From the NCBI GenBank assembly GCA_041669745.1, contig JBAYAO010000004.1, positions 1 to 35,719 of the forward strand: a stretch of 35,719 nt of DNA. The letters are read 5' to 3'. The position numbers and the translations under genes were made by a program. The stretch comes from JBAZDV01 sp041669745. Lineage in GTDB: Archaea > Thermoplasmatota > Thermoplasmata > Methanomassiliicoccales > Methanomethylophilaceae. How positions within the stretch are numbered: the first letter of the stretch is position 1; each line of letters starts with the position of its first letter. Positions 14,866-22,714 of this stretch are shown in pieces. The notes below the pieces were generated by a model. The model did no database searches, was not told the origin of the DNA, and was given only the letters and a program-made list of their open reading frames with translations.

Positions 14866-16794
14866 ATGTTCGAAATCACAAAAAGGGACGGACTTGCAAG
14901 GCTGGGGAAGCTTGAGACGAGATCTGGAACATTGGAGACACCGGCATTGCTGCCCGTTGTGAACCCGAAGATCTTCACAGTCACGCCCAGGGAGCTGTAT
15001 GAAGAGTTCGGTTTCAGAGCATTGATCACCAATTCGTACATAATAAAAAACAACGAGGACTTGAAAACAAAAGCACAATCCGAAGGATTGCATAAGATGC
15101 TTGATTTCCCGGGCATAATAATGACGGACTCGGGCACGTTCCAAAGCCATATGTACGGCGAAGTAGAGGTCACCAACGACGAGATGGTGGAGTTCCAAAA
15201 AAGCATCGGAACTGATATAGGTACTGTCCTCGACATATTCACAGAACCGTTTTGGAGCAAAGAGGAGACCGAGAGATCCATAGACGTCACCCTCGAGAGG
15301 ACCAGGCACGCCTGTGACATTAAAGGGGATATGATGATAAACGGTGTCGTCCAGGGTTCTGTGTATCCAGATCTGAGAGAGGACTGCGCACGCAGGATGG
15401 CTTCGATGGACGTTGACGTGCATCCCATCGGCGGCGTTGTACCGCTGATGGAACAGTACAGGTACTCCGAACTTGTAGATGTGATCATAGCATCCAAGAA
15501 AGGGCTGAATCCCAACCGTCCCGTTCATCTGTTCGGTGCGGGTCATCCCATGATTTTTGCCCTTGCAACGTTGCTCGGGTGCGATCTTTTCGATTCGGCG
15601 TCGTATGCAAAATATGCGAGAGATGACAGGATGATGTTCATCGATGGAACATTCCGTGTTCCTGACATGCAGTCCTTGGACTGTAACTGTCCCGCCTGCA
15701 GGGGACAGACGCTCGAATCTTTGAAAAAAATGGAAAAGAGATCGCGTGAGAAACTCATTGCCCGCCATAACCTCTACCAGATAACAAACGAACTTTCGAT
15801 CGTCAGAAGGTACGTGAAAGAAGGACGGCTGTGGGAACTTGCAGAGATGAGGTGCAGAGCACATCCCGCATTACTTGAAGCACTCAGAAAACTGAAGGAA
15901 CATTCGGAATTTTTTGAACTCACAGAACCGATCAGCAGAGAAAGCGCCATGTTCTACACCGGAACGGAAACGCGTGCGAGACCGTTGTTCGTCAGATATG
16001 AGAAAAAACTTTTGGAAAGATATATCGCTCCGACCGATAAGGCCGTATTGTTTCCTGATGGGGGTAAACCGTACAGTCGTCACTATGCATCTGAATTCGC
16101 CAAAGCGAGAAGGGCAGGGTACACACCGGTTGTGATGTCCCCGTTCGGTCCAGTACCCGCAGAACTCGACGAGATATATCCTTTGGCACAATCGCTTTTC
16201 CCTGAGACCAATGATAAAGAGACGGACGAAGAGAGCGAGCGCATGACATTCGAGTTCCTCGCCGCCGCAGGATTCAAGGACATTAGGGAATTCGAGGATA
16301 TGGATGATGATGATGACATGGAATATGATGCAGATATCCTCAGGGCAAAGGCGACTGCGAGATATCAATTCGGAATCCCCGCAGCGGACGTACTGTTCAG
16401 AGGGGACGTTGAACTCATCAAGAGCAGGAAGACCGGGAAGATAAGGAACGTCATCTCTGACGGAGAACACGTGCTTTCTATGAGGGCCGGAGATGGATTC
16501 TATACCCTGAGGGCGGAAGGTGCGAAGAGGATAATACTCGCCGTCCCCTCGCCGGAGATTCGAGTCATCATCGCGGATGATGCGGTGCCTTTCGTTTCAG
16601 AAGGTAGGAATGCATTCTGTCAGTTCGTGATCGATGCGGATCCTGAGATAAGACCTATGGAAGAGGTCATAGTCACCGATAAAGACGACAGATTCGTCGC
16701 AACGGGCCGTGCGGTCCTTACAAGGGATGAGATGAAATCATTCGGAAAGGGAATCGCCGTCAAGATCCGCAGTGGATCCGAGAACGAGGCCTGA
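14866..16794 (+). CDS. tgtA: archaeosine tRNA-guanine transglycosylase
   Basis: This 642-residue enzyme exchanges guanine 15 of tRNA for preQ0, the first step to archaeosine. The N-terminal TIM barrel contains MTDSGTFQS with D88 (substrate aspartate), the catalytic-type GCDLFDSASYA, and a zinc site of CNCPAC (C273, C275, C278) plus a nearby histidine in ARHNLY. The C-terminal third holds the archaea-specific domains: an acidic linker with a DDDDD run near residue 484, then a PUA RNA-binding domain from about residue 565. The length is normal for archaeal Tgt. CTTTAAAAG at 14835-14843 lies 27 bases before the ATG, suggesting a leaderless transcript. The last 57 bases overlap pcc1 on the other strand. 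Confidence 0.94.
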   Translation: MFEITKRDGLARLGKLETRSGTLETPALLPVVNPKIFTVTPRELYEEFGFRALITNSYIIKNNEDLKTKAQSEGLHKMLDFPGIIMTDSGTFQSHMYGEVEVTNDEMVEFQKSIGTDIGTVLDIFTEPFWSKEETERSIDVTLERTRHACDIKGDMMINGVVQGSVYPDLREDCARRMASMDVDVHPIGGVVPLMEQYRYSELVDVIIASKKGLNPNRPVHLFGAGHPMIFALATLLGCDLFDSASYAKYARDDRMMFIDGTFRVPDMQSLDCNCPACRGQTLESLKKMEKRSREKLIARHNLYQITNELSIVRRYVKEGRLWELAEMRCRAHPALLEALRKLKEHSEFFELTEPISRESAMFYTGTETRARPLFVRYEKKLLERYIAPTDKAVLFPDGGKPYSRHYASEFAKARRAGYTPVVMSPFGPVPAELDEIYPLAQSLFPETNDKETDEESERMTFEFLAAAGFKDIREFEDMDDDDDMEYDADILRAKATARYQFGIPAADVLFRGDVELIKSRKTGKIRNVISDGEHVLSMRAGDGFYTLRAEGAKRIILAVPSPEIRVIIADDAVPFVSEGRNAFCQFVIDADPEIRPMEEVIVTDKDDRFVATGRAVLTRDEMKSFGKGIAVKIRSGSENEA

Positions 16795-17001
16795 GGCCTC
16801 CTCTGCGATCTTCATACACGCCAGCAGATCATCCGCAGAGTTCTTCATGGATCCGGCATCGTTCGCCTTTATCCTGAAGGTTATGGTCCCCTCCGACAAT
16901 ACGGATTCGACATAACCCTTGTTGTCCGGTTCCAGCGCACGATACACCGTATCCGCTGTCCTGCTGTCCTTGTACGTGAGATCGATCTCGAGTTCCATCA
17001 T
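16738..17001 (-). CDS. pcc1: KEOPS complex subunit Pcc1
   Basis: This 87-residue protein resembles the CTAG/Pcc1 family, the dimerising subunit of KEOPS, which makes t6A37 in tRNA. The pattern is typical: an N-terminal strand (MELEIDLTYKDS), a helix with TADTVYRALEPDN, the strand pair VESVLSEGTITFRIKAND, and a final helix with SMKNSADDLLACMKIAEE. The start lies one base after the leuB TAA, so pcc1 looks like the last cistron of the leu operon; ATG 16998 is an alternative. Its 3' 57 bases are antisense to the end of tgtA. The sequence is short, so the assignment rests on this pattern. Confidence 0.85.
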   Translation of the reverse strand: MMELEIDLTYKDSRTADTVYRALEPDNKGYVESVLSEGTITFRIKANDAGSMKNSADDLLACMKIAEEASGLVLGSTADLDGDSLSE

Positions 17002-17002
17002 C

Positions 17003-18121
17003 TTACGTCCTCTGGTCCAGAACCGCCCTGCTAACAGCCATTCCTACCTCGTCCGTTGTCATCTTGCCCCCCATGTCAGGCGTCACACGACCGTTCTTCA
17101 AACAGTATCTGACGGCATTGAGAACGATCCCTCCCGTCTCCGGATACCCGAGGTTATCCAGCATCATCTTCGCAGCAAGTATGGCCGCTATCGGATTCGC
17201 GATGCCCTTTCCTGCGATGTCGGGTGCAGACCCATGTATCGGTTCGAACATGCTCGTCCCCTTCGGATTGATGTTACCGCTTGCTCCGAGTCCGAGACCC
17301 CCCTGCAGTTGAGCGCCCAGATCCGTGAGCACATCGCCGAATAGATTCGGCACGGCCACCGTACCGAATGTCTCAGGACGTGCGATCATGGCCATTGCCA
17401 TGGCATCAACGTACATGTAATCCAATTTCATCCCGTGTTCTGCCGCTTTGGCTTCGAATATCCTCCTCTGGAATCCGTATATGTCAGTGCAGACGTTCGC
17501 CTTGTCCACGAGAGTCACTTTTTCATCGCCTCTTGCCCTGGCATACTCGAATGCATAATCGGCGAATCTTTCCACACCCTTTCTGGATAATAATCCGATC
17601 TCGAAGGCGAACTCTTCCGGCGGTTCCGATGAGACGTCTAGCGAAAGTCTTAGTTCGTAGAGTTCCCTCTTCAATTTTATGCCCACGTTCCCGCCGCTGG
17701 AACCGACCATACCGCCGGCACCCATGTAGAAATCCTCGGTATTCTCCCTTATGAAGTGGATATCGAAATCGACCTCCCTCTTCAGAGGTACGTATGGATG
17801 CCATGACGTTACAGGTCTCAGATTGATGTAGAGGTCCAGTGCGGTCCTCATCTTAAGAAGTACACCCTGTTCCAAAACCCCTGGTTTGACCTTGGGATCG
17901 CCGATCGCACCGAAGTAGATCGAGTCTTTCTCCCTCAGATCTGCGAGTTCCTCATCGGTGATCAATTCCCCTGTCTTCAGATATCTGCTGGAACCGACGT
18001 CGAAGAGTTCGGCATCATAATCGAAGGACGAGATCTCCGACACGGCATCGAGCACTTTCATCCCCGCATCGATGACTTCCTTGCCGATTCCGTCTCCCGG
18101 TATCAGAGCGATGTGTTTCAT
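17003..18121 (-). CDS. leuB: 3-isopropylmalate dehydrogenase family enzyme
   Basis: This 372-residue NAD-dependent beta-decarboxylating dehydrogenase would convert 3-isopropylmalate to 2-ketoisocaproate. Conserved parts are IALIPGDGIGKEVIDAG at the N-terminus, substrate residues in MRTALDLYINLRPV, IRENTEDFYMGAGG, DKANVCTD, the metal-binding aspartates in the VPNLFGDVLTDLGAQLQGG block, and EPIHGSAPDIAGKGIANP. The ATG shares one base with the leuD TAA (TAATG). In methanogens close paralogues act on methylmalate or homoisocitrate, and sequence alone does not separate these; the leuACD context and the Leu-rich leader support leucine. Confidence 0.88.
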   Translation of the reverse strand: MKHIALIPGDGIGKEVIDAGMKVLDAVSEISSFDYDAELFDVGSSRYLKTGELITDEELADLREKDSIYFGAIGDPKVKPGVLEQGVLLKMRTALDLYINLRPVTSWHPYVPLKREVDFDIHFIRENTEDFYMGAGGMVGSSGGNVGIKLKRELYELRLSLDVSSEPPEEFAFEIGLLSRKGVERFADYAFEYARARGDEKVTLVDKANVCTDIYGFQRRIFEAKAAEHGMKLDYMYVDAMAMAMIARPETFGTVAVPNLFGDVLTDLGAQLQGGLGLGASGNINPKGTSMFEPIHGSAPDIAGKGIANPIAAILAAKMMLDNLGYPETGGIVLNAVRYCLKNGRVTPDMGGKMTTDEVGMAVSRAVLDQRT

Positions 18122-18603
18122 TATCTTTCACCCTTTATCTTGGCCATCAGTCCACCCGCGGATATCAGCGAACCGATGAACTTCGGATACTGCGGGAATG
18201 AATATACTTTCCCGTCCTCTACATCGACGATAGAGCCTTTGTCAGGGTCCACCACTATGACATTTCCCTCTGCGGAATCGACCTTGCACTCAACGAGGAG
18301 CAGTCCTATATTGATGGAGTTCCTGAAGAATATACGTGCGAACGATTCTGCGACGACACAGGATATTCCCGCTTCGATCAGAGACAGCGGAGCATGCTCC
18401 CTGGATGAACCGCAACCGAAATTCTTTCCTGCAACGATGATGTCCCCTTTCCTAATCTGGGATGAGAAACCTGGTCTCACTTTCTCGAAGATATAGTCGT
18501 TCAGATGATCGAGATTCTCTGCCAGCAGACGTTCTGCCGGGATTATCTGATCCGTGTCGACATGATCCCCGAATCTCCATATCCTCCCTTCTATCGATTC
18601 CAT
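18121..18603 (-). CDS. leuD: isopropylmalate isomerase small subunit
   Basis: This 160-residue swivelling-domain protein pairs with LeuC to isomerise 2- to 3-isopropylmalate. The N-terminal DHVDTDQIIPAERL and the phosphate or substrate block VAGKNFGCGSSREHAP are diagnostic. The specificity loop after IIP reads AERLLAENLDHL. As I recall, homoaconitase-type small subunits carry YLRT there, so this is not obviously a homoaconitase. Start and stop both overlap the neighbouring genes by one base. Confidence 0.9.
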   Translation of the reverse strand: MESIEGRIWRFGDHVDTDQIIPAERLLAENLDHLNDYIFEKVRPGFSSQIRKGDIIVAGKNFGCGSSREHAPLSLIEAGISCVVAESFARIFFRNSINIGLLLVECKVDSAEGNVIVVDPDKGSIVDVEDGKVYSFPQYPKFIGSLISAGGLMAKIKGER

Positions 18604-19850
18604 CAGAGTTCCTCCGGCGTTACTATCTTACCCGCAATCGCCGATGCTGCCACAACGGCCGGTCCTGCAAGATAGACCTCTGAATCCTTGTGTCCCATAC
18701 GCCCCACGAAATTTCTGTTCGTAGATGATACGGCTTTCTCACCTTCGGCAAGTATCCCCATGTATCCTCCGAGACACGCACCGCAGGTCGGTCCTGATAC
18801 GAATGCACCGGCCTCCGTGAATATCTTGGTTATGCCTTCATCCAACATCGCATTGAACACACGCGGACTTGCAGGTACGACTATGAATCTCACCCAGGGT
18901 GCGACTTTCTTTCCTCTGACTATCTCCGCGGCGATCCTCATGTCCTCTATGCGTCCGTTGGTGCATGAACCCAGATACGCCTGGTCGACCCTAACATCAC
19001 AATCCCTAACTTTTCTTCCGTTCTCCGGAAGGTGTGGGAATGCCACCATGGATTCCAACTCCGAAAGATCGTATCTCAGTACATCGCTGTATACTGCGTC
19101 CGCGTCCGCGTGGACCGGCTCATATCTTCCCTTCACCGTATCCTTGATGTATTCCCTCGTCAGATCGTCATATGGGAATATACCTGCTTTCCCACCTGCC
19201 TCTATCGCCATATTGGCAACTGTCAGTCTGTCCGGTACGGAAACGTTTGCCACGCCCGGTCCCGTGAACTCAAGGGTCTTGTACGTTGCACCATCAACAC
19301 CGATATCGGTGATGATCTGGATTATCAGATCCTTACCGCCGACATATCTTTTGAACGATCCGGTGAGCTCTATCTTGATGGTCTCCGGAACCTTGAACCA
19401 AAGATGTCCGGTCGCGAACACGGACGCGGCCTCCGTAGAACCTATACCTGTTGAAAAGGCCCCTATCCCCCCGTAGGTGCATGTATGCGAATCGGCACCG
19501 ACGATCAGTCTTCCTGGTGCCGCGAATCCTTCGTCTATCATCATCTGGTGACAGACCCCCGAACGACCGACCTCGAAATAGTTTCCGACGTTATGACGGC
19601 AGGCGAACTCCCTCATGAGCTTCGCCTGCTCTGCGGAAGCGACATCCTTGTTTGGGACATAATGGTCCGGTATCAGTACCATCTTGTCCGTTTTGGCAGG
19701 CATATCGAGTTTTTCAAATTCTCTGAACGCAATAGGTCCAGTTACGTCGTTCACCATAACATAGTCTACCTCTGCTTCGACTATCTGTCCGGCGTATGCG
19801 TCTTCTCCGGATTTGTTGGAGAGTATCTTCTCTGAAATCGTCTTTCCCAT
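18603..19850 (-). CDS. leuC: isopropylmalate isomerase large subunit
   Basis: This 415-residue aconitase-family protein carries the 4Fe-4S cluster. It begins with MGKTISEKILSNKSG as archaeal LeuC does and contains GADSHTCTYGGIGAFSTGIG, the cluster cysteine in YLGSCTNGR and the pair in SGPTCGACLGG. The length matches the archaeal/bacterial short LeuC subfamily. TGATG junctions couple it to leuA upstream and leuD downstream. Homologous subunits also serve citramalate or homocitrate isomerisation, so substrate range could be wider than leucine. Confidence 0.92.
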   Translation of the reverse strand: MGKTISEKILSNKSGEDAYAGQIVEAEVDYVMVNDVTGPIAFREFEKLDMPAKTDKMVLIPDHYVPNKDVASAEQAKLMREFACRHNVGNYFEVGRSGVCHQMMIDEGFAAPGRLIVGADSHTCTYGGIGAFSTGIGSTEAASVFATGHLWFKVPETIKIELTGSFKRYVGGKDLIIQIITDIGVDGATYKTLEFTGPGVANVSVPDRLTVANMAIEAGGKAGIFPYDDLTREYIKDTVKGRYEPVHADADAVYSDVLRYDLSELESMVAFPHLPENGRKVRDCDVRVDQAYLGSCTNGRIEDMRIAAEIVRGKKVAPWVRFIVVPASPRVFNAMLDEGITKIFTEAGAFVSGPTCGACLGGYMGILAEGEKAVSSTNRNFVGRMGHKDSEVYLAGPAVVAASAIAGKIVTPEEL

Positions 19851-21433
19851 CAGTCTTTCCTCTTTGATGAATAATCCCTGTTTATAGCTTCCATGATGGC
19901 ATCGACGGAAGTATCCACGATGTCGAGACCCACGGCCTTTCCCGCAGATACGTTACCATCATTCTGCGCATTTTTTATCATTACTGTCACCTCGCAGAGA
20001 GAATCGCTTCCCCCCGTTATCGCTTCGAGTCTCAGTTCTTCCAACGTGATCTTCTCGTTCACAGCGCCACGTATCGCATTTATGGCGGCATCCACGGGAC
20101 CGAGTCCTGTCTGGGCACATGTGTTCTTGACCCCCTCTATGTCCACGGTCACGGTGGCAGTCGGTGTGACGTTCTTCCCCGTCACAACGACGAACTCCTT
20201 GAGTTTGACGCATTCCGCCGATCTACCCTTCCAGAGAGTGTTCTCCGCGATCACCGCCAACTCGATGTTGTTTATATCCTTGCCGCCTACCGCAAGTTCT
20301 TTGATGTTCGCCATCAGCTCGGGCATCATCGATTCCGGGAAATCTATATTCATGGCATTCAATCTTTCTTTGACCGAATGGGCCCCGGAGAGCTTACCTA
20401 TGGTTATATTGCGACTCATGCCGACCATTTCCGGCGGGAACGCCTCGTATGTGGCCGCGTTGTTGAGCACACCATGAACATGGATCCCGGATTCATGCGC
20501 GAACGCATTCCTTCCCACAATGGGTTTGTTGTACGCTATCTGATAACCTGTATGTCTGGAGACGATCTTCGACACAGGACCGAGTTTAGTAATATCGAAC
20601 TTATCGATGCCGTAATTTATGAACAGCCCCGTTGCAACCTCATCCATAGAAGCGTTGCCTGAACGTTCACCGAGTCCGTTTACACATACATGTATTTGAT
20701 CGGCTCCCGCTTCCACCGCGGCAAACGAATTGGCGACCGCCAGTCCGAGATCGTTGTGACAGTGCACGGCCATCGGTATTCTGATATCCTTCCTCAGTTC
20801 ACCGATGAGGTATCCCATCGCCTCTGGTATGATCACCCCCACAGTATCAGGAACGTTTACGATATCGGCACCCGCTTCCTCCACCGCCTTGTAAACCTCC
20901 CTGAGATAGCCGAGTTCCGTACGTGTCGCATCCTCGCATGAGAATTGAACATAGAGACCGTGCGACTTGGCGTACTCCACCGTATCGACCGCCCTTGCGA
21001 TGACCTCGTCCCTTGTCATTTTCAACTTGTACTTCAGATGGATGTCTGAAGTGGCGATGAACGTGTGTACATAATCCGCTCCGCTGTCTATCACCGCGTC
21101 CACATCGGCGTGTGTTGAACGAGCAAGACTGCATACCCTGGCCTTCGTACCGAGCCTTGCTATCTTTCTTACGGTCTCTTTCTCCGTTTCGCTGGAAGCC
21201 GCGAACCCCACCTCCATGACATCCACGCCGATCTCGTCGATGGCCTGTGCCATGACTATCTTGTCATCTGCACTCAGTGCAATACCGGGTGATTGCTCGC
21301 CGTCCCTGAGGGTGGTATCCAACAACATCACATCCCCCACGTTTTTCTTTCCGAGGATCAGCTGGTTGTAAGGGCTTACACTGATCTTTCCTTTCCAACA
21401 CTTAGCGCTCTCACTGGTTTGTTGTTTCTCCAT
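19850..21433 (-). CDS. leuA: 2-isopropylmalate synthase or closely related citramalate synthase
   Basis: This 527-residue enzyme condenses acetyl-CoA with an alpha-keto acid. The catalytic TIM barrel starts after a 35-residue tail with MLLDTTLRDGEQSPGIALS; HCHNDLGLAVAN and VNGLGERSGNAS supply metal ligands and signature. The C-terminal 130 residues form the LeuA-type allosteric domain (TATVTVDIEGV, GPVDAAINAIRG), so feedback inhibition is likely; homocitrate synthase AksA lacks this part. LeuA and CimA are hard to separate by eye; LeuC-LeuD-LeuB and the Leu-rich leader peptide favour LeuA. The ATG follows GGGTGG and six T, an SD-like site that can be sequestered by the leader fold. Confidence 0.88.
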   Translation of the reverse strand: MEKQQTSESAKCWKGKISVSPYNQLILGKKNVGDVMLLDTTLRDGEQSPGIALSADDKIVMAQAIDEIGVDVMEVGFAASSETEKETVRKIARLGTKARVCSLARSTHADVDAVIDSGADYVHTFIATSDIHLKYKLKMTRDEVIARAVDTVEYAKSHGLYVQFSCEDATRTELGYLREVYKAVEEAGADIVNVPDTVGVIIPEAMGYLIGELRKDIRIPMAVHCHNDLGLAVANSFAAVEAGADQIHVCVNGLGERSGNASMDEVATGLFINYGIDKFDITKLGPVSKIVSRHTGYQIAYNKPIVGRNAFAHESGIHVHGVLNNAATYEAFPPEMVGMSRNITIGKLSGAHSVKERLNAMNIDFPESMMPELMANIKELAVGGKDINNIELAVIAENTLWKGRSAECVKLKEFVVVTGKNVTPTATVTVDIEGVKNTCAQTGLGPVDAAINAIRGAVNEKITLEELRLEAITGGSDSLCEVTVMIKNAQNDGNVSAGKAVGLDIVDTSVDAIMEAINRDYSSKRKD

Positions 21434-21531
21434 AAAAAACCACCCAAACCGTCCGCTGCTATCAACTGCTTCAGAATAGAAGAATTAGGGATAGTGCAGC
21501 ATAGATCATTTTTTGACCCCTGACGGTGGGT
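21434..21531 (-). promoter_or_regulatory. leu operon leader, candidate ribosome-mediated attenuator
   Basis: The leader between the predicted transcription start (about 21527-21531) and leuA can form three nested stems. Stem A pairs ACCGTC (21527-21522) with GACGGT (21453-21448), extendable by CCC/GGG across a TT bulge. Stem B pairs GCTGC (21500-21496) with GCAGC (21459-21455), extended inward by TATC/GATA across a two-base bulge. Stem C pairs CTTC (21482-21479) with GAAG (21472-21469). The leader peptide start is in the open loop between A and B, its Leu codons lie in B and C, and the base reaches the leuA SD (GGGTGG) and T6. A second GCAG (21469-21466) competes for stem B. Confidence 0.6.
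21471..21509 (-). CDS. leucine-rich leader peptide MIYAALSLILLF
   Basis: The ORF is ATG, eleven codons and TGA. Residues 6, 8, 10 and 11 are Leu, encoded CTA, CTA, CTT and CTA; CTA is otherwise an infrequent Leu codon in this window's genes that I checked (about four uses in hel308). Two Ile codons are also present. An AGGGG stretch seven bases before the ATG can serve as ribosome-binding site. It lies 38 bases before leuA, inside a foldable leader. It is comparable in logic to enterobacterial leuL, which also has clustered Leu codons, but is shorter. It might be chance; conservation would decide. Confidence 0.55.
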   Translation of the reverse strand: MIYAALSLILLF

Positions 21532-21549
21532 AGCGTTACAATGTACCCG

Positions 21550-21557
21550 TATTTTAA
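21550..21557 (-). promoter_or_regulatory. TATA-like box of the leu operon
   Basis: The minus strand reads TTAAAATA within GATTAAAATACGG. With the usual 25-27 base spacing, RNA would start near 21527, exactly ahead of stem A of the leader. No other convincing TATA element lies between this and leuA. Confidence 0.5.
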
Positions 21558-21619
21558 TCTAGCGAGCGAAAAACCATGGGATATTGACGGAAATACGGCA
21601 GAATGAATGGAAAAGATGC

Positions 21620-21646
21620 TGCCTGCGACATAGCGCAGGCATTTTT
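21620..21646 (+). terminator. 8-bp hairpin with T5 tail
   Basis: TGCCTGCG (21620-21627) pairs with CGCAGGCA (21634-21641) around ACATAG and is followed on the plus strand by TTTTT. It lies just beyond the stop of the superoxide reductase gene, which reads the other way; on that strand a weaker CTTTTCC follows. The better T tract points to a plus-strand transcript ending here, though no gene for it is visible. Confidence 0.45.
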
Positions 21647-21651
21647 GTGAT

Positions 21652-22035
21652 TTATGAATTGGATTTCCAACGTCCGTGAACGTTGCACAATTCCCATGCC
21701 ACGATATTCTTGGCGGTCGTCTTGAAAAAAGCCTCCGGAAGATCGCCTGGCTTGAGATATTTTCTCATTATTATCCCATCGGCACATATCTCTATGAATA
21801 CGATGTGATGGTCCGCGGTCATCGGGTGGGGCATTTCCTTTCCTACCTTCACAAGAACGCCGCCGTCCTTGTTCTCTATGTACGGAACGTGCTTCTCAGT
21901 AGCATAATCTGCCGTCTTGATCTCAAGGAGTATCATATCCTTTCCGCAGCAGACCAGTGTTCCCTTGCCTGCATACTCAACTTCCACTATGTTCCCGCAC
22001 ACGGTACACATATAGATCGCTCTTTGGCTTGTCAT
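21652..22035 (-). CDS. dfx: superoxide reductase (desulfoferrodoxin, class I)
   Basis: This cytoplasmic enzyme reduces superoxide to peroxide without making oxygen, typical of anaerobes. From ATG 22035 it has 127 residues; a GTG at 22044 in frame is a less likely start. The N-terminal desulforedoxin-like domain binds Fe with C10, C13, C29 and C30. The catalytic domain has E47-K48-H49 (EKHVP), H70, H76, C117 and H120 (CNVHG), matching the known Fe(His4)Cys site almost residue for residue. A TATA-like CTTTTAATA near 22080-22072 precedes it. It is divergent from an iron-sulfur flavoprotein gene, which fits an oxygen-defence group. Confidence 0.94.
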   Translation of the reverse strand: MTSQRAIYMCTVCGNIVEVEYAGKGTLVCCGKDMILLEIKTADYATEKHVPYIENKDGGVLVKVGKEMPHPMTADHHIVFIEICADGIIMRKYLKPGDLPEAFFKTTAKNIVAWELCNVHGRWKSNS

Positions 22036-22145
22036 GGTTAACACCGTGTGGATGCAATCTTGTTCAAGCTATTAAAAGAGTGACATCCGAACTCCGTACT
22101 CGCTACTGCGTTCCCTTTATTAGCGGGTAGTACTGTGTCGGGAAT

Positions 22146-22712
22146 ATGAAAACGATGCTCATAATCAACGGAAGTCCGAGAAAAAACGGTTCCGATTCTG
22201 CGATAATCGGAATGCTCTCCGAAAAGGCTTTGAAATTCGGCTACACACCGGAGACCGTCGAGATCTGCCATCTTGAAATCAACGGGTGCAAGGCCTGCAT
22301 GGAGTGTAAGGAACACGGAATATGCGCCCAGAAGGATGATATGACAGAGCTGTACGACAGGATAAGATCCGCAGACATGCTTGTTCTTGCATCACCCATA
22401 TATTTCGGCGGGGAAACAGGTCAGATGAAATGTTTCATGGATCGTCTTTACGCCATGATATCCACTAAGAACGGAGAGAGACTTGCCGACATGGGTAATG
22501 TGAAGAAGGCATCGATCGTCTTGACTTGCGGTGCAGGTGACGGACAGATGAGATACGGCGGAGTACTCGCCCGTCTCACGGCAACCATCAGATCCTTCAA
22601 TATCATGGATATTTCCGGTTCCATCATACCTGGTGCCTCGCCTGACAAGATAGCGGACATGGACTTCGTGAAGGAATATCTGGATGGCATTGCATTCCAA
22701 CTAGGGATGTGA
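22146..22712 (+). CDS. iron-sulfur flavoprotein (flavodoxin-fold reductase) 1
   Basis: This 188-residue protein has the NADPH-dependent FMN reductase/flavodoxin fold: INGSPRKNGSDS (residues 7-18) is the FMN phosphate loop and SPIYFGG the second flavin loop. Between them C48, C51, C54 and C60 form the compact CX2CX2CX5C motif of the archaeal Isf family, which binds a 4Fe-4S cluster. Isf proteins pass electrons to oxygen or peroxide in methanogens, which fits the superoxide reductase next door. CTTTATTAG (22115-22123) lies 27 bases before the ATG, so the mRNA is probably leaderless. Its TGA overlaps a GTG of the next frame. Confidence 0.88.
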   Translation: MKTMLIINGSPRKNGSDSAIIGMLSEKALKFGYTPETVEICHLEINGCKACMECKEHGICAQKDDMTELYDRIRSADMLVLASPIYFGGETGQMKCFMDRLYAMISTKNGERLADMGNVKKASIVLTCGAGDGQMRYGGVLARLTATIRSFNIMDISGSIIPGASPDKIADMDFVKEYLDGIAFQLGM

Positions 22713-22714
22713 CC

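Noticed and set aside
21603..21650. 15-residue plus-strand ORF MNGKDAACDIAQAFL across the dfx hairpin
   Set aside because: It runs through the hairpin and T tract and has no ribosome-binding site; most likely chance.
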